Positions 21,997 through 30,198 of a stretch of DNA of 34,194 nt are shown here, piece by piece (position 1 is the first letter of the stretch; each line of letters begins with the position of its first letter). Source of the stretch: JAFARZ01 sp036490795 (GTDB taxonomy: Bacteria > Actinomycetota > Actinomycetes > Streptosporangiales > Streptosporangiaceae). Below the pieces are notes generated by a model that was not told where the DNA came from, searched no databases, and was given only the letters and a program-made list of their open reading frames with translations. The stretch spans positions 1 through 34,194 of the forward strand of contig DASXDG010000158.1 in the NCBI GenBank assembly GCA_036490795.1, given 5' to 3'. A program made the position numbers and the translations under genes.

Positions 21997-23049
21997 ATGC
22001 ATAACACCAGGGACACCCGAATCGTCGGCTATGAGCCTCTGCTCGCGCCGGCGGCACTGCTGGACGAGCTGCCGCTCGATGACAAAGCGGCAGCCACGGT
22101 TGAGCGTACCCGCGCGGAGGTCAGAGTCCTGCTCGGCGGGCAGGACGACCGGCTGCTGGTGATCGCCGGGCCGTGCTCGGTACACGATCCGGTGGCCGCG
22201 CTCGATTACGCGGGGCGCCTGAGCGCGCTGCGCGACCGGCACGCCGACGACCTGCTGATCGTGATGCGCGTGTATTTCGAGAAACCGCGCACGGTGACCG
22301 GCTGGAAGGGCCTGATCAACGACCCGGGCATGGATGGCCGCCACGACGTGCACCGGGGGTTGCGCGCCGCGCGCCGCCTGCTGCTCGACGTCGTTGAGCT
22401 CGGCCTGCCGGTGGGCTGCGAGTGGCTCGACCCGATTACCCCCCAGTACATCGCGGACACGGTGACCTGGGGCGCGATCGGCGCCCGCACCACGGAGAGC
22501 CAGGTGCACCGCCAGCTCGCGGCGGGCCTGTCCATGCCGGTCGGGTTCAAGAACGGCACCGACGGCGACATCCAGGTCGCGGTCGACGCCTGCCGGGCCT
22601 CGGCGACCAGCCACACGTTCTTCGGTGTCACCCCGGTGGGTGCCGCGGCCGTCGTGCACGCCGGGGGCAACCCGGACACGCACGTGATCCTGCGTGGCGG
22701 CAGGTCCGGGCCGAACTACTCGGCAGAGCACGTCACCAAGGCGCTGGAGCTGGTCGGGAAGGCCGGCCTGCCGCGCAGGCTGATGGTCGACGCGAGCCAC
22801 GGCAACAGCGGCAAGGACTACCGCCGCCAGCCGGTGGTCGCCGCCGACCTGGGCGAGCAGGTCGCGGCAGGCGAGCGGGGCGTCGCCGGGGTCATGCTGG
22901 AGAGCTTTCTGGTGGAGGGCCGCCAGGAACCTGGCGACCCTGCCACGCTCACCTACGGTCAGAGTGTCACGGACGGGTGCATGGGCGTCGACACCACCGC
23001 CGCCGTACTGCGGGACCTGGCTGCTGCCGTCCGGACGCGCCGCGGCTAG
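21997..23049 (+). CDS. Class I 3-deoxy-7-phosphoheptulonate (DAHP) synthase
   Basis: 350 residues of the AroF/AroG/AroH type. Condenses phosphoenolpyruvate and erythrose 4-phosphate at the head of the shikimate pathway. Motifs: IAGPCSVHDP, MRVYFEKPRTVTGWKGLINDP, GARTTESQVHRQLAAG, PVGFKNGTDG, DASHGNSGKDYRRQ and the metal-site His and Glu region (MLESFLVEGRQ). Class I enzymes are less typical in actinomycetes than the class II (AroA-II) type, so this may be a second isozyme, perhaps tied to secondary metabolism. Stands alone here with no other shikimate genes; the ATG has only a weak ribosome site. Confidence 0.95.
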   Translation: MHNTRDTRIVGYEPLLAPAALLDELPLDDKAAATVERTRAEVRVLLGGQDDRLLVIAGPCSVHDPVAALDYAGRLSALRDRHADDLLIVMRVYFEKPRTVTGWKGLINDPGMDGRHDVHRGLRAARRLLLDVVELGLPVGCEWLDPITPQYIADTVTWGAIGARTTESQVHRQLAAGLSMPVGFKNGTDGDIQVAVDACRASATSHTFFGVTPVGAAAVVHAGGNPDTHVILRGGRSGPNYSAEHVTKALELVGKAGLPRRLMVDASHGNSGKDYRRQPVVAADLGEQVAAGERGVAGVMLESFLVEGRQEPGDPATLTYGQSVTDGCMGVDTTAAVLRDLAAAVRTRRG

Positions 23050-23110
23050 CCCAGCTTGCTGTTAGCCCAGCTTGCCGTTAGCCCAGCTTGCCGTTAGCCC
23101 AGCTTGGCCA
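23047..23110. repeat. 16-bp tandem array between convergent genes (4 units)
   Basis: Four units of TAGCCCAGCTTGCCGT running exactly from the DAHP synthase stop codon (23047-23049) to the last codons of the opposing peptidase (stop 23094-23096). On the minus strand each unit repeats the peptidase's terminal AAG-CTG-GGC-TAA. Same unit length and setting as the array at 1419-1514. Confidence 0.92.
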
Positions 23111-24539
23111 GTTCGGGGACGAGGTACTTGCCGTTGACCGTGCCGAGGCCGGTCACCAGGTTGTAGCCCTTCTTGACGGTGTAGCCGTGCACGGTCGTAT
23201 TCCCGAAAGCCACCGTGTTGTTGCCGGAGGCAACCGCCATGATGCCGGGGGCGTGCTCGGCCGCCAGCTTGTACAGCGCGGGGTTGATCTCCCCGAGCGA
23301 TCGCCCGGCCTCCTGGTCAGCGAGCGCCACGATCGCCGCGAACATCGGAGCGGATTCACTGGTGCCCGCCGTCGGGGTCCAGCCGCCGTCGACGCCGAAC
23401 CATGTCTCGTAGACGTTGACCGACGTGCTGCCGGACGCGCTCATCGAGATGTCGGGTACACCGCGCCCGCTGCCGGTGACGGACTTGACCCCGTTCTGGT
23501 AGGACGGGCGCTTGTAGAGGACGGACTTGCCGCCTCCGGTTGCGAACGGGTTGGGCCCGTCGTTGCCGAAGAAACCGTCTTGCACGTTCCGCTTGTAGGT
23601 GTCGTTCCACGCGGTGTCTTCCCCGCCCCGCCCGCCGGTGGAGTTCAGGTTGAGTTCGGTGCCGCCGACCGCGGTCACCAGCGGGTTGCTCGCGGGCCAG
23701 CTGACGACCGGGTGCGAGATGTAGTTCCCGTTGTTGTTGTAGCCGGAGACGCCGGTGTCACCGCTGGACACGACGACCGTGATGTGTGCCTTCGCCGCGG
23801 CGGTGAACACGCTGTTGTACCCGCTGTTGTCCGCCGGGTCGTCCTTCTCGGCCCAGCCCCAGCTCATGCTGATCACGTTGCCGAGATGGTGGCTGACCGC
23901 GTAGTTCACGGCGCCGACGAGCGTGCTGTCGTTGTCGTTGGCCGCCTCCACCAGGACGATTTTCGCTCCGGGCGCGCCGGCGTGCGCGTACTCCACGTCC
24001 AGCGAGGTCTCACTGGCCCAGCCGACCATGTCGGCGTTGCTGTCGTCGTACGGGGGGACGTTGCCGTACTTCACGACCTGCAACGGAGGCTTGCCCAGGC
24101 CGAGGTAGATGTCGAACTGGCTCAGGTCATCGCTGATCGTCGGCGAACCGTAGGCGTCTACGATGACGATCGTTTTGCCCTTGCCTGTGATGCCCTTGTT
24201 GTACAGCGCGGGCAGGTTGTACGCGGCCTCCACCTGGGTGGGCAGGTAGCAGTCGATGCTGAGTTCGGCCTCGCACTGGGCGTCGCTGATCGGCACCTGC
24301 CCGATCGGGAAGCCTTGCGCTTCCAGCGCCCCTTGCGGGCGCACCCGGAACGAATCCGCCACCCGATCGGCGGTAGTCCGCGCCGTTCCGCTGTGTGCCG
24401 TCGCGGTTCGCGCCGTTCCGTTATGCGCCGCGACGGCCCCTGTCGCAGTTGTCCCTGCCGCCGCGGCCGCCACGCCCGCCGCGCCCGCCGACGTCAAGGC
24501 GACCGCCAGCACGGCCGCGCTCGTTCTCGTCAATCTCAA
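23094..24539 (-). CDS. S53 family (sedolisin/kumamolisin-like) secreted serine-carboxyl peptidase
   Basis: 481 residues from TTG 24539. Signal segment (RTSAAVLAVALTSAGAAG), a short Thr/Ala-rich pro-region, then the S53 catalytic domain: the Glu/Asp pair in SETSLDVEYAHAGAPGAK, oxyanion Asp in SSGDTGVSG, nucleophile Ser in GTSESAPMFAAIVALA, and a C-terminal Ca2+-site-like GLGTVNG. The usual long S53 propeptide is much reduced. The frame is open upstream (ATG 24590), but those codons are poor in third-position GC and TTG 24539 has GGCGGGGG seven bases upstream. Extracellular, probably active at acidic pH as known for the family. Converges on DAHP synthase. Confidence 0.9.
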   Translation of the reverse strand: MRLTRTSAAVLAVALTSAGAAGVAAAAAGTTATGAVAAHNGTARTATAHSGTARTTADRVADSFRVRPQGALEAQGFPIGQVPISDAQCEAELSIDCYLPTQVEAAYNLPALYNKGITGKGKTIVIVDAYGSPTISDDLSQFDIYLGLGKPPLQVVKYGNVPPYDDSNADMVGWASETSLDVEYAHAGAPGAKIVLVEAANDNDSTLVGAVNYAVSHHLGNVISMSWGWAEKDDPADNSGYNSVFTAAAKAHITVVVSSGDTGVSGYNNNGNYISHPVVSWPASNPLVTAVGGTELNLNSTGGRGGEDTAWNDTYKRNVQDGFFGNDGPNPFATGGGKSVLYKRPSYQNGVKSVTGSGRGVPDISMSASGSTSVNVYETWFGVDGGWTPTAGTSESAPMFAAIVALADQEAGRSLGEINPALYKLAAEHAPGIMAVASGNNTVAFGNTTVHGYTVKKGYNLVTGLGTVNGKYLVPELAKLG

Positions 24540-24661
24540 GGGAAACCCCCGCCTCTGTAGGCAACTGTGCTCCTCTGGCACAGCCAACATGGAAGCACCA
24601 CCAGGCGCGCAAAAGGTGCCGATCGGGAAAATTGCTCTCAATTTGCTCAGCGTGCGTGATG

Positions 24662-24862
24662 CGCGCCGGGCCGCCGGGCCGCCGGGCCGCCGGGCCGGCC
24701 GCTAGGCCGGCCGCTAGGCCGAAGGGGGCTCGCGTGCCGCAAGCCCCCTCCCGAGGAGCCTCGCGCGCCGCGAGCCCCCTAGCGGCAAGGGGTTCGCGGC
24801 GCCACAACCCCCTAGGGCGCTACTCGATTTGGGCTACCCGACCCGATTTGGGCTACCCGACC
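24662..24862. repeat. Noncoding repeat region with REP-like hairpins
   Basis: Most of the 434-base gap 24540-24973. In order: four CGGGCCGC-type units and two AGGCCGGCCGCT units (24665-24720); three related units of about 32 bp (24722-24815), each a hairpin whose arms resemble AGGGGGCT / AGCCCCCT around a CGCG-rich loop; then two copies of a 19-bp unit beginning CGATTTGGGCTACCC (24825-24862). No open gene. May terminate or insulate between the divergent peptidase and beta-propeller genes. Confidence 0.75.
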
Positions 24863-24973
24863 CGACGGCTCGGGGGCCGGCAAGATGCCCTCGGCCCGCG
24901 CGTCGATGCCGTACTGCGCGCATCGCGGTAAATGTCACTCAACCACCACTGATGTTCTGACGTCTTGATCGCC

Positions 24974-26005
24974 ATGAGAACCAGTTGCCTCGCGCTGTCT
25001 GTCCTCGCGGTTCTGGCGTGCGCGATAGCGCAGACGCCTGCGTCGGCCGCCCCGGAGTCACCGGACGCGTCTGTTTACGGGCGCCCGCTCCAGGACCCTA
25101 ACGTGTACGTGACGGCGTCAGGACTCTACGTTTCGTGGGAAGTGAACCATTCGGCTGACGAGCTGGCTCGCGCCGACGGAACGACCGGCACGATCGAGGC
25201 GGAACGCGACCTGGGCGCGGAGGTTGTCGACGTGCTCGCGGCCGGCGGGTGGTTGTGGGCGACAGTGGCGAGTCCCGCGGGCGCGAACACCCTGCTCCGG
25301 CTGAACCCGGCCACGCTGGCGGTGACCGGACGGCAGGCGCTCGGCGCGCAGCGGACAGGCGCCGGGTACCTCGCCGTCGCGGGCGGAGGCCTCTGGGCGG
25401 CGAGCGGCGACGAACTGCTGCGACTGTCGCTGCCCGGCGGCCACGTGACAGCGCGGGTCGCCCTGCGCGGTGCCAGCAACTCGATGGTGGCGGCCAACGC
25501 GACGGGCACCATCCTGCTCGATGGCGAGGCCGATTGGGGCAGCGGCGCCGTGCAGCGGCGCGATCCGCACACCGGCAAGCTGCTCGCCGAGATCCCGATG
25601 GTAGGCGTCATAGCGCCGTTCATCGGCGGGGTGATCGATTCGGGCGTCTGGATATCGGAGGCGACCGGGATGATGGGGTACGCCGAGCGCCTCAACCTGA
25701 CCACGCTGAAACCAGAACCGCTGGCACTCCCGGGCCCCGACTACGAAGGGGGCAAGGCCCATATCGAAGGCACCAACGGCATCGGCGCCACCGTCGCCGA
25801 CGGCCTGGCCTGGATCACGCAGCCCGCGGGCGGCTCCGAAATCAACTACTGCGCCGATCCGCGCAACGGCCGCAGGCTCGCGGCCATCCCCCTCCCGAAT
25901 CCCGTCGCCGACACGGTGCTGGAGATCGGGACCCGGTACATCTACTACGTCTCGTCGTCGCAGTATCTGGACCGGGTCCCCATCCCCGCCCGCTGCCGAG
26001 GCTGA
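24974..26005 (+). CDS. Secreted beta-propeller-like protein
   Basis: 343 residues from ATG 24974 (a TTG three codons earlier is possible). Signal peptide (MRTSCLALSVLAVLACAIAQTPASA). The mature chain shows recurring YVTN/PQQ-like blades: GTIEAERDLGAEVVDVLAAGGWLWATV, LLRLNPATLAVTGRQALG, GGGLWAASGDELLRLSLPGG, AVQRRDPHTGKLLAEIPM. This pattern predicts a six- to seven-bladed propeller acting outside the cell, often in ligand or wall binding. No catalytic motif seen. Converges, 18 bp apart, with another secreted-protein gene. Function unknown. Confidence 0.78.
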   Translation: MRTSCLALSVLAVLACAIAQTPASAAPESPDASVYGRPLQDPNVYVTASGLYVSWEVNHSADELARADGTTGTIEAERDLGAEVVDVLAAGGWLWATVASPAGANTLLRLNPATLAVTGRQALGAQRTGAGYLAVAGGGLWAASGDELLRLSLPGGHVTARVALRGASNSMVAANATGTILLDGEADWGSGAVQRRDPHTGKLLAEIPMVGVIAPFIGGVIDSGVWISEATGMMGYAERLNLTTLKPEPLALPGPDYEGGKAHIEGTNGIGATVADGLAWITQPAGGSEINYCADPRNGRRLAAIPLPNPVADTVLEIGTRYIYYVSSSQYLDRVPIPARCRG

Positions 26006-26023
26006 CGCCGGTGGCTCCGGGGT

Positions 26024-27070
26024 CTAGCCGACCGGGTGGTGTGCCCCGACGAACGGAGCCATGCCGCCGAAGCCAGTCTCCGGGCCGCCCATCACGACCA
26101 GCGGCACGGTGGCGGTCCGCCCCGAAGTCAGTCCGGTGAGCAGCACCACGTGATCGCCCGGCTGGACGCCGGACGGCACCGTGAACGTGATCGTCACCGC
26201 ACCGGACTTGTCGGCGGTGCCGGTGCCGACGTAGATCGCGTCGGAGTGCAGGGTGGCAGAAACCCGCTCGCCGCCCAGGAAGCCCTTCCCGTGTACGGTG
26301 ACCCGTCCGCCCAGGCCCACGACGCTCTGCGACGTGGTGGCCTCGGGCGCGGCCGGAGCCGCCATCTCGAAGTCGTAGCGAACGCCGTTGACGGTCACGT
26401 CGTCCAGCGCGCACTTCTCGCCGCTGAACTGCGTGCCGGAGTCGCCGAGCTCGAAGTAGGCCGTGCTGATCTTGGTGGCGTCGCCGAACTTCGCGGAGAG
26501 CTTCTTCCATGAGCACGGTTCGGCCTGCGAGCACTTACCGGATGCCACCTTCGAGGTCCACCATTTGCCCGCGCTGGCGTCCCAGGCCTGCCACTTCGCC
26601 ACCTCGGGCGCGGCGGACTGCCTGGCCGGCTCGAAGACCGCGGTCGCGTAGCCGAGCCCGGCGCTCGTCCCGGCCAGCTTCAGGTTGACCGGCGCCTTGT
26701 GCCCGGTCGTGCTCTCGTTCTCCAGGTACGTGCTGAAACGCAGCTCGGTCACCGCGCCGAACGTCCGCCCGGCCAGGCCCGGCGGGTTGGCGGCGACGCG
26801 TGAGTTCTGCTCGGCGCCGACCGACATGAGCAGGCTGCCGCTGCCCGCGGGCGGTGTCGCCGGGCCTTTTATGAACTCATAACTAGCCGTGGACTTTGGG
26901 TTGAGATTGCCCGAGTCGTACGGCGGGGCGACCTGCTTGTTGGTCGTCAAGGTCCATCCGCTGAGACGGCCCGGCTGCACCACCGTCGGGCTGGAGGCAT
27001 ACGCGGTAGACGCGGACAGGACCGCGCAGGTGAGCGTGACGATTGAAATAGACACTCTACGTAGTGACAT
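26024..27070 (-). CDS. Secreted protein with C-terminal Ig/IPT-like domain
   Basis: 348 residues. Signal peptide (RRVSISIVTLTCAVLSASTAYA). Residues about 30-235 form an uncharacterised, probably beta-rich domain with two Cys pairs (GKCSQAEPCSW; GEKCALDD); from about 245 a domain with VVGLGGRVTVHGKGFLGGERVSATLHS and VTITFTVPSGVQPGDHVVLLTG resembles IPT/Ig-like folds of surface proteins. No catalytic motif. The promoter has TTGACG 17 bp from TATGTA, immediately before the ATG, so the message may be leaderless or start slightly downstream. Function unknown. Confidence 0.75.
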   Translation of the reverse strand: MSLRRVSISIVTLTCAVLSASTAYASSPTVVQPGRLSGWTLTTNKQVAPPYDSGNLNPKSTASYEFIKGPATPPAGSGSLLMSVGAEQNSRVAANPPGLAGRTFGAVTELRFSTYLENESTTGHKAPVNLKLAGTSAGLGYATAVFEPARQSAAPEVAKWQAWDASAGKWWTSKVASGKCSQAEPCSWKKLSAKFGDATKISTAYFELGDSGTQFSGEKCALDDVTVNGVRYDFEMAAPAAPEATTSQSVVGLGGRVTVHGKGFLGGERVSATLHSDAIYVGTGTADKSGAVTITFTVPSGVQPGDHVVLLTGLTSGRTATVPLVVMGGPETGFGGMAPFVGAHHPVG

Positions 27071-27119
27071 GCTACATAGAGTAGTTGCGAGGCCTCGTCA
27101 ATTGCGTGATTGGCGCGCT

Positions 27120-28535
27120 CTAGCCGACCAGGGTCTTGACGGCGGCGGCCAGTTCCTGCATGGCCTTCTTGGCGTCGGCGAAGTACATCGACGTCTTCGG
27201 GTCGACGTAGAGCTCGTTGTCCAGCCCGGCGTAGCCGTGCCCCATGGAGCGCTTGATCACGATGATCGAACGCGACTGGTCGACGTCCAGGATCGGCATG
27301 CCGGAGATCGCGGTGCCGGCCCGGCGGGCGGCCGGGTTCGTCACGTCGTTGGCGCCGATCACCAGCGCCACGTCGGTGCGGGCGAACTCCGGGTTGACCT
27401 CCTCCATCTCGACCAGCTGGGGATACGGCACGTTCGCTTCGGCGAGCAGCACGTTCATGTGGCCGGGCATCCGGCCGGCCACCGGGTGGATCGCGTACGA
27501 GACCTCGATGCCACGCGACTCCAGCAGCGAGGCCAGCTCGGCGACACCGTGCTGCGCCTGGGCGGCGGCCAGGCCGTAGCCGGGCACGATGATCACCTTG
27601 GACGCGTAGGCGAGCTGGATCGCCGCGTCGTCGGCCGCGATGGACCGGACCTGGGCGGACGCGTCGCCTGGCCCGACGGCCACGACCGCGTCCCCGGTAC
27701 CGAACCCGCCGACGATGATGTTCGCCAGCGACCGGTTCATCGCGTCGGCCATCAGCTTGGTCAAGATTCCGCCGGACGCGCCGACCAGCGCGCCCGCCAC
27801 GATCAGCGCCCAGTTCGCGATCACGAAGCCGGCCATCGCCACGGCGGTGCCGGTGAACGCGTTCAGCAGCGAGATCACCACGGGCATGTCGGCACCGCCG
27901 ATGGGCAGCACCATCATCACGCCGAACGCCAGCGAGGCGAGCAGCACGATGAACAGGGCGGGCAGGCTCGCCGTGGTGAACAGGAAGATGGCGGTGCCGA
28001 CCACGACAACGGCGAGCACGATATTGAGCAGCCGGCTGCCGCGGAAGATCAGGGGCTGGCCGGGAATGATCCCCTGCAGCTTGCCGGCCGCGACGATCGA
28101 GCCGGAGAACGTGACCGCGCCGATCATTACGTCGAGAACGCTGGTGACCGTCGTGGTGCCGAGCACGCCGGTGTGCAGCGACTCGTCGTGCATGTACTCG
28201 TAGATCCCGATCAGCGCGGCGGCGCCGCCGCCGACCGAGTTGAACATGGACACGAGCTGCGGCATCGCGGTCATCTGGACGGTGCGGGCAGAGTACAGGC
28301 CAATCGCGGACCCGATCGCCGTGCCGACGATCAGCACGGCCCAGCCGACGCCGGTCACCGAGTTGGAGTGGATGAGCAGGATCAGCGTGGCGAGGCCCGC
28401 GATCACCATGCCGAGCGTGGACGCCTGATTGCCCCGGCGCGCGGAAGCCGGGCTGTTCATCAGGTGCAGGCCCACGACGAAACACGCGGCGGCCAGCACG
28501 TAGACGAGCTGCATGCTCGTGTCGAAGGAACTCAC
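27120..28535 (-). CDS. pntB: NAD(P) transhydrogenase subunit beta
   Basis: 471 residues. Eight to nine membrane helices (dII) followed by the NADP(H)-binding dIII domain with VPGYGLAAAQAQHGVAEL, HPVAGRMPGHMNVLLAEANVPY, IGANDVTNPAARR and a terminal KTSMYFADAKKAMQEL. Uses the proton gradient to drive hydride transfer from NADH to NADP+. GTG 28535 overlaps the pntAb stop by 4 bp. Last gene of the pnt operon. Confidence 0.97.
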   Translation of the reverse strand: MSSFDTSMQLVYVLAAACFVVGLHLMNSPASARRGNQASTLGMVIAGLATLILLIHSNSVTGVGWAVLIVGTAIGSAIGLYSARTVQMTAMPQLVSMFNSVGGGAAALIGIYEYMHDESLHTGVLGTTTVTSVLDVMIGAVTFSGSIVAAGKLQGIIPGQPLIFRGSRLLNIVLAVVVVGTAIFLFTTASLPALFIVLLASLAFGVMMVLPIGGADMPVVISLLNAFTGTAVAMAGFVIANWALIVAGALVGASGGILTKLMADAMNRSLANIIVGGFGTGDAVVAVGPGDASAQVRSIAADDAAIQLAYASKVIIVPGYGLAAAQAQHGVAELASLLESRGIEVSYAIHPVAGRMPGHMNVLLAEANVPYPQLVEMEEVNPEFARTDVALVIGANDVTNPAARRAGTAISGMPILDVDQSRSIIVIKRSMGHGYAGLDNELYVDPKTSMYFADAKKAMQELAAAVKTLVG

Positions 28536-28843
28536 TGGTCCGAGGCCTTCTCCAGCGGCGGCGTCCGTCGTTTGAACATCTTCAGCATCCGGCCGGTGAC
28601 CACGTAGCCGCCGACCACATTCGCCGACGCGAACACGGCCGCGACGAACGCCAGGATGTACCCGGCCACACTGTGCGCGGTCACCCCGATCAGCAGCGCG
28701 CCCGCCAGCACGATGCCGTGGATGGAGTTGGTGGCCGACATCAGCGGGGTGTGCAGGGTGGCCGGCACCTTCCCGATGACCTCGATGCCCACCAGCAGCG
28801 CGAGGACGAAGATGGTGAGGTCAGTTACTAGTGCCGTCGACAT
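28532..28843 (-). CDS. pntAb: NAD(P) transhydrogenase subunit alpha, part 2 (membrane domain)
   Basis: 103 residues from ATG 28843, which has GAGAGG upstream; the reading frame is open to 28882 but the extension is not family-like. Three helices with FVLALLVGIEVIGKVPATLHTPLMSATNSIHGIVLAG, the conserved membrane segment fused to the alpha subunit in E. coli but separate here as in Rhodospirillum and actinomycetes. Overlaps pntAa by 23 bp and pntB by 4 bp. Confidence 0.95.
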   Translation of the reverse strand: MSTALVTDLTIFVLALLVGIEVIGKVPATLHTPLMSATNSIHGIVLAGALLIGVTAHSVAGYILAFVAAVFASANVVGGYVVTGRMLKMFKRRTPPLEKASDQ

Positions 28844-30005
28844 TGGCGGCTTCCTCTCCACTGGATTGGATCGCAGGGTCATCCTCCCGCGGGACAGCGA
28901 GCGCCGGGTGCACGATCTTTCCCTGAACCGCGACCACCACGCCGGCCTGGATCTCGTCGCTCAGGTCGATCGCCAGCGCACCGTCCTTGGTCATGTGCAG
29001 GAGCAGCGCGGAGATGTTGCGCGAGTAGGCATTCGACGCGGCGGTCGGCACCGACGAGGCCAGAGCGCCCGCGCCGATGACCGTGACCCCGTTTTCGGTG
29101 ACGACCGTCTCGTCCGGCCGTGACCCGGCGACGTTGCCGCCCAGGGACGAGGCTCCCATGTCCACGATCACCGAGCCGCCGGACATGGCCTTGATCGCGT
29201 CCTCGGTGACCAGCAGCGGCGGCCGGCGGCCCGGCACCTGCGCGGTCGTGATGATCACGTCGTGCCTGGCGATGTGCGCGGTGAGTTCGTCCTGCTGGGC
29301 CTCGCGTTCCTCGGCGCTGAGCTCGCGGGCGTAGCCGCCGTCGCCAGCCGCCGTGCCCACGGAGGTGAGTTCGACGAACGTGGCGCCGAGCGATTCGACC
29401 TCCTGCTTGGAGGAGGGCCGGACGTCGTAGCCGCTCACGATCGCGCCGAGCCTGCGCGCTGTCCCGATGGCCTGCAGCCCCGCCACGCCGGCGCCGAGCA
29501 CGAGCACCCTGGCCGGCCGGGCCGTGCCCGCGGCGGTGATCAGCATCGGGAAGAACCGGCCGAACCGGTCCGCCGCGACGATCGCCGCCTTGTAGCCGGC
29601 CACGTTGGCCTGTGAGGTGAGGGCGTCCATCGGCTGCGCCCGGGACAGCGTGCGCGGCAGGCCGTCCAGGCTGATCGCGGTCACCCCCGCCGTGGCCAGC
29701 GCCCCGGCGAGCGACGGATCGGTGAGCGGGGCGAGCATCCCGATGACAGCCTGCCCCGATCTGAGCCTCGCCGGGTCCGGTTTCGTGACCGTAAGCACGA
29801 CATCGGCCTGCTCATACAGGTCCGCCGCGTCGACGACGGTCGCGCCGGCCTGCGCGTAGGCCGCGTCAGAGAACCACGCGCCGTCGCCGGCTCCTCGTTC
29901 GACTAGAACCTCGATACCCGCTGTGGTGAGCTTGCCGATGCCCTCGGGTACGAGGGCGACGCGGCTCTCGCCTGGCGCTGTCTCCTTGACGACGGCTGCC
30001 TTCAT
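28821..30005 (-). CDS. pntAa: NAD(P) transhydrogenase subunit alpha, part 1 (NAD-binding dI domain)
   Basis: 394 residues. KETAPGESRVALVPEGIGKL at the start, TSQANVAGYKAAI, the Rossmann loop VLGAGVAGLQAIGTARRLGAIVSGYDVR, and VIVDMGASSLGGNVAGSRP. Soluble subunit that binds NADH and presents it to the membrane/dIII parts. First gene of the operon; upstream gap 30006-30198 holds the promoter. Similar to alanine dehydrogenase, but the subunit neighbours settle the call. Confidence 0.97.
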   Translation of the reverse strand: MKAAVVKETAPGESRVALVPEGIGKLTTAGIEVLVERGAGDGAWFSDAAYAQAGATVVDAADLYEQADVVLTVTKPDPARLRSGQAVIGMLAPLTDPSLAGALATAGVTAISLDGLPRTLSRAQPMDALTSQANVAGYKAAIVAADRFGRFFPMLITAAGTARPARVLVLGAGVAGLQAIGTARRLGAIVSGYDVRPSSKQEVESLGATFVELTSVGTAAGDGGYARELSAEEREAQQDELTAHIARHDVIITTAQVPGRRPPLLVTEDAIKAMSGGSVIVDMGASSLGGNVAGSRPDETVVTENGVTVIGAGALASSVPTAASNAYSRNISALLLHMTKDGALAIDLSDEIQAGVVVAVQGKIVHPALAVPREDDPAIQSSGEEAANVDGTSN

Positions 30006-30090
30006 GCACGCGACCTCCGGTCACTCCGGCTCTTAAGATGTCAGCCTGGTGGTGCCGGAATCCGACCATATCCATGATGTCACGCGGACG

Positions 30091-30119
30091 GTAGTGCTCT
30101 GTGTCCGGATAGGCACTAC
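30091..30119. other. Inverted repeat between ndgR-like gene and pnt operon
   Basis: GTAGTGC / GCACTAC perfect 7-bp arms with a 15-nt loop, 80 nt beyond the IclR-type stop codon and 86 nt before pntAa. Either the terminator of the regulator gene or an operator for pnt; sequence alone does not decide. Confidence 0.35.
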
Positions 30120-30198
30120 TCCGGGAGCCTAAGCGCCCGTTACCTGGGACAGCTAGTGGGCCTGCTGAGGCAGAACGCATCACCCAGCCCTGATCGGT

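Noticed and set aside
24540..24590. ATG start of the S53 peptidase at 24590 with a twin-Arg-like RRGF
   Set aside because: Codons there have low third-position GC, and TTG 24539 has a better ribosome site; kept as an alternative only.
26889..28607. 572-codon plus-strand frame opposite pntB
   Set aside because: Shadow of the transhydrogenase gene; composition dominated by Arg, His, Gly and Asp.
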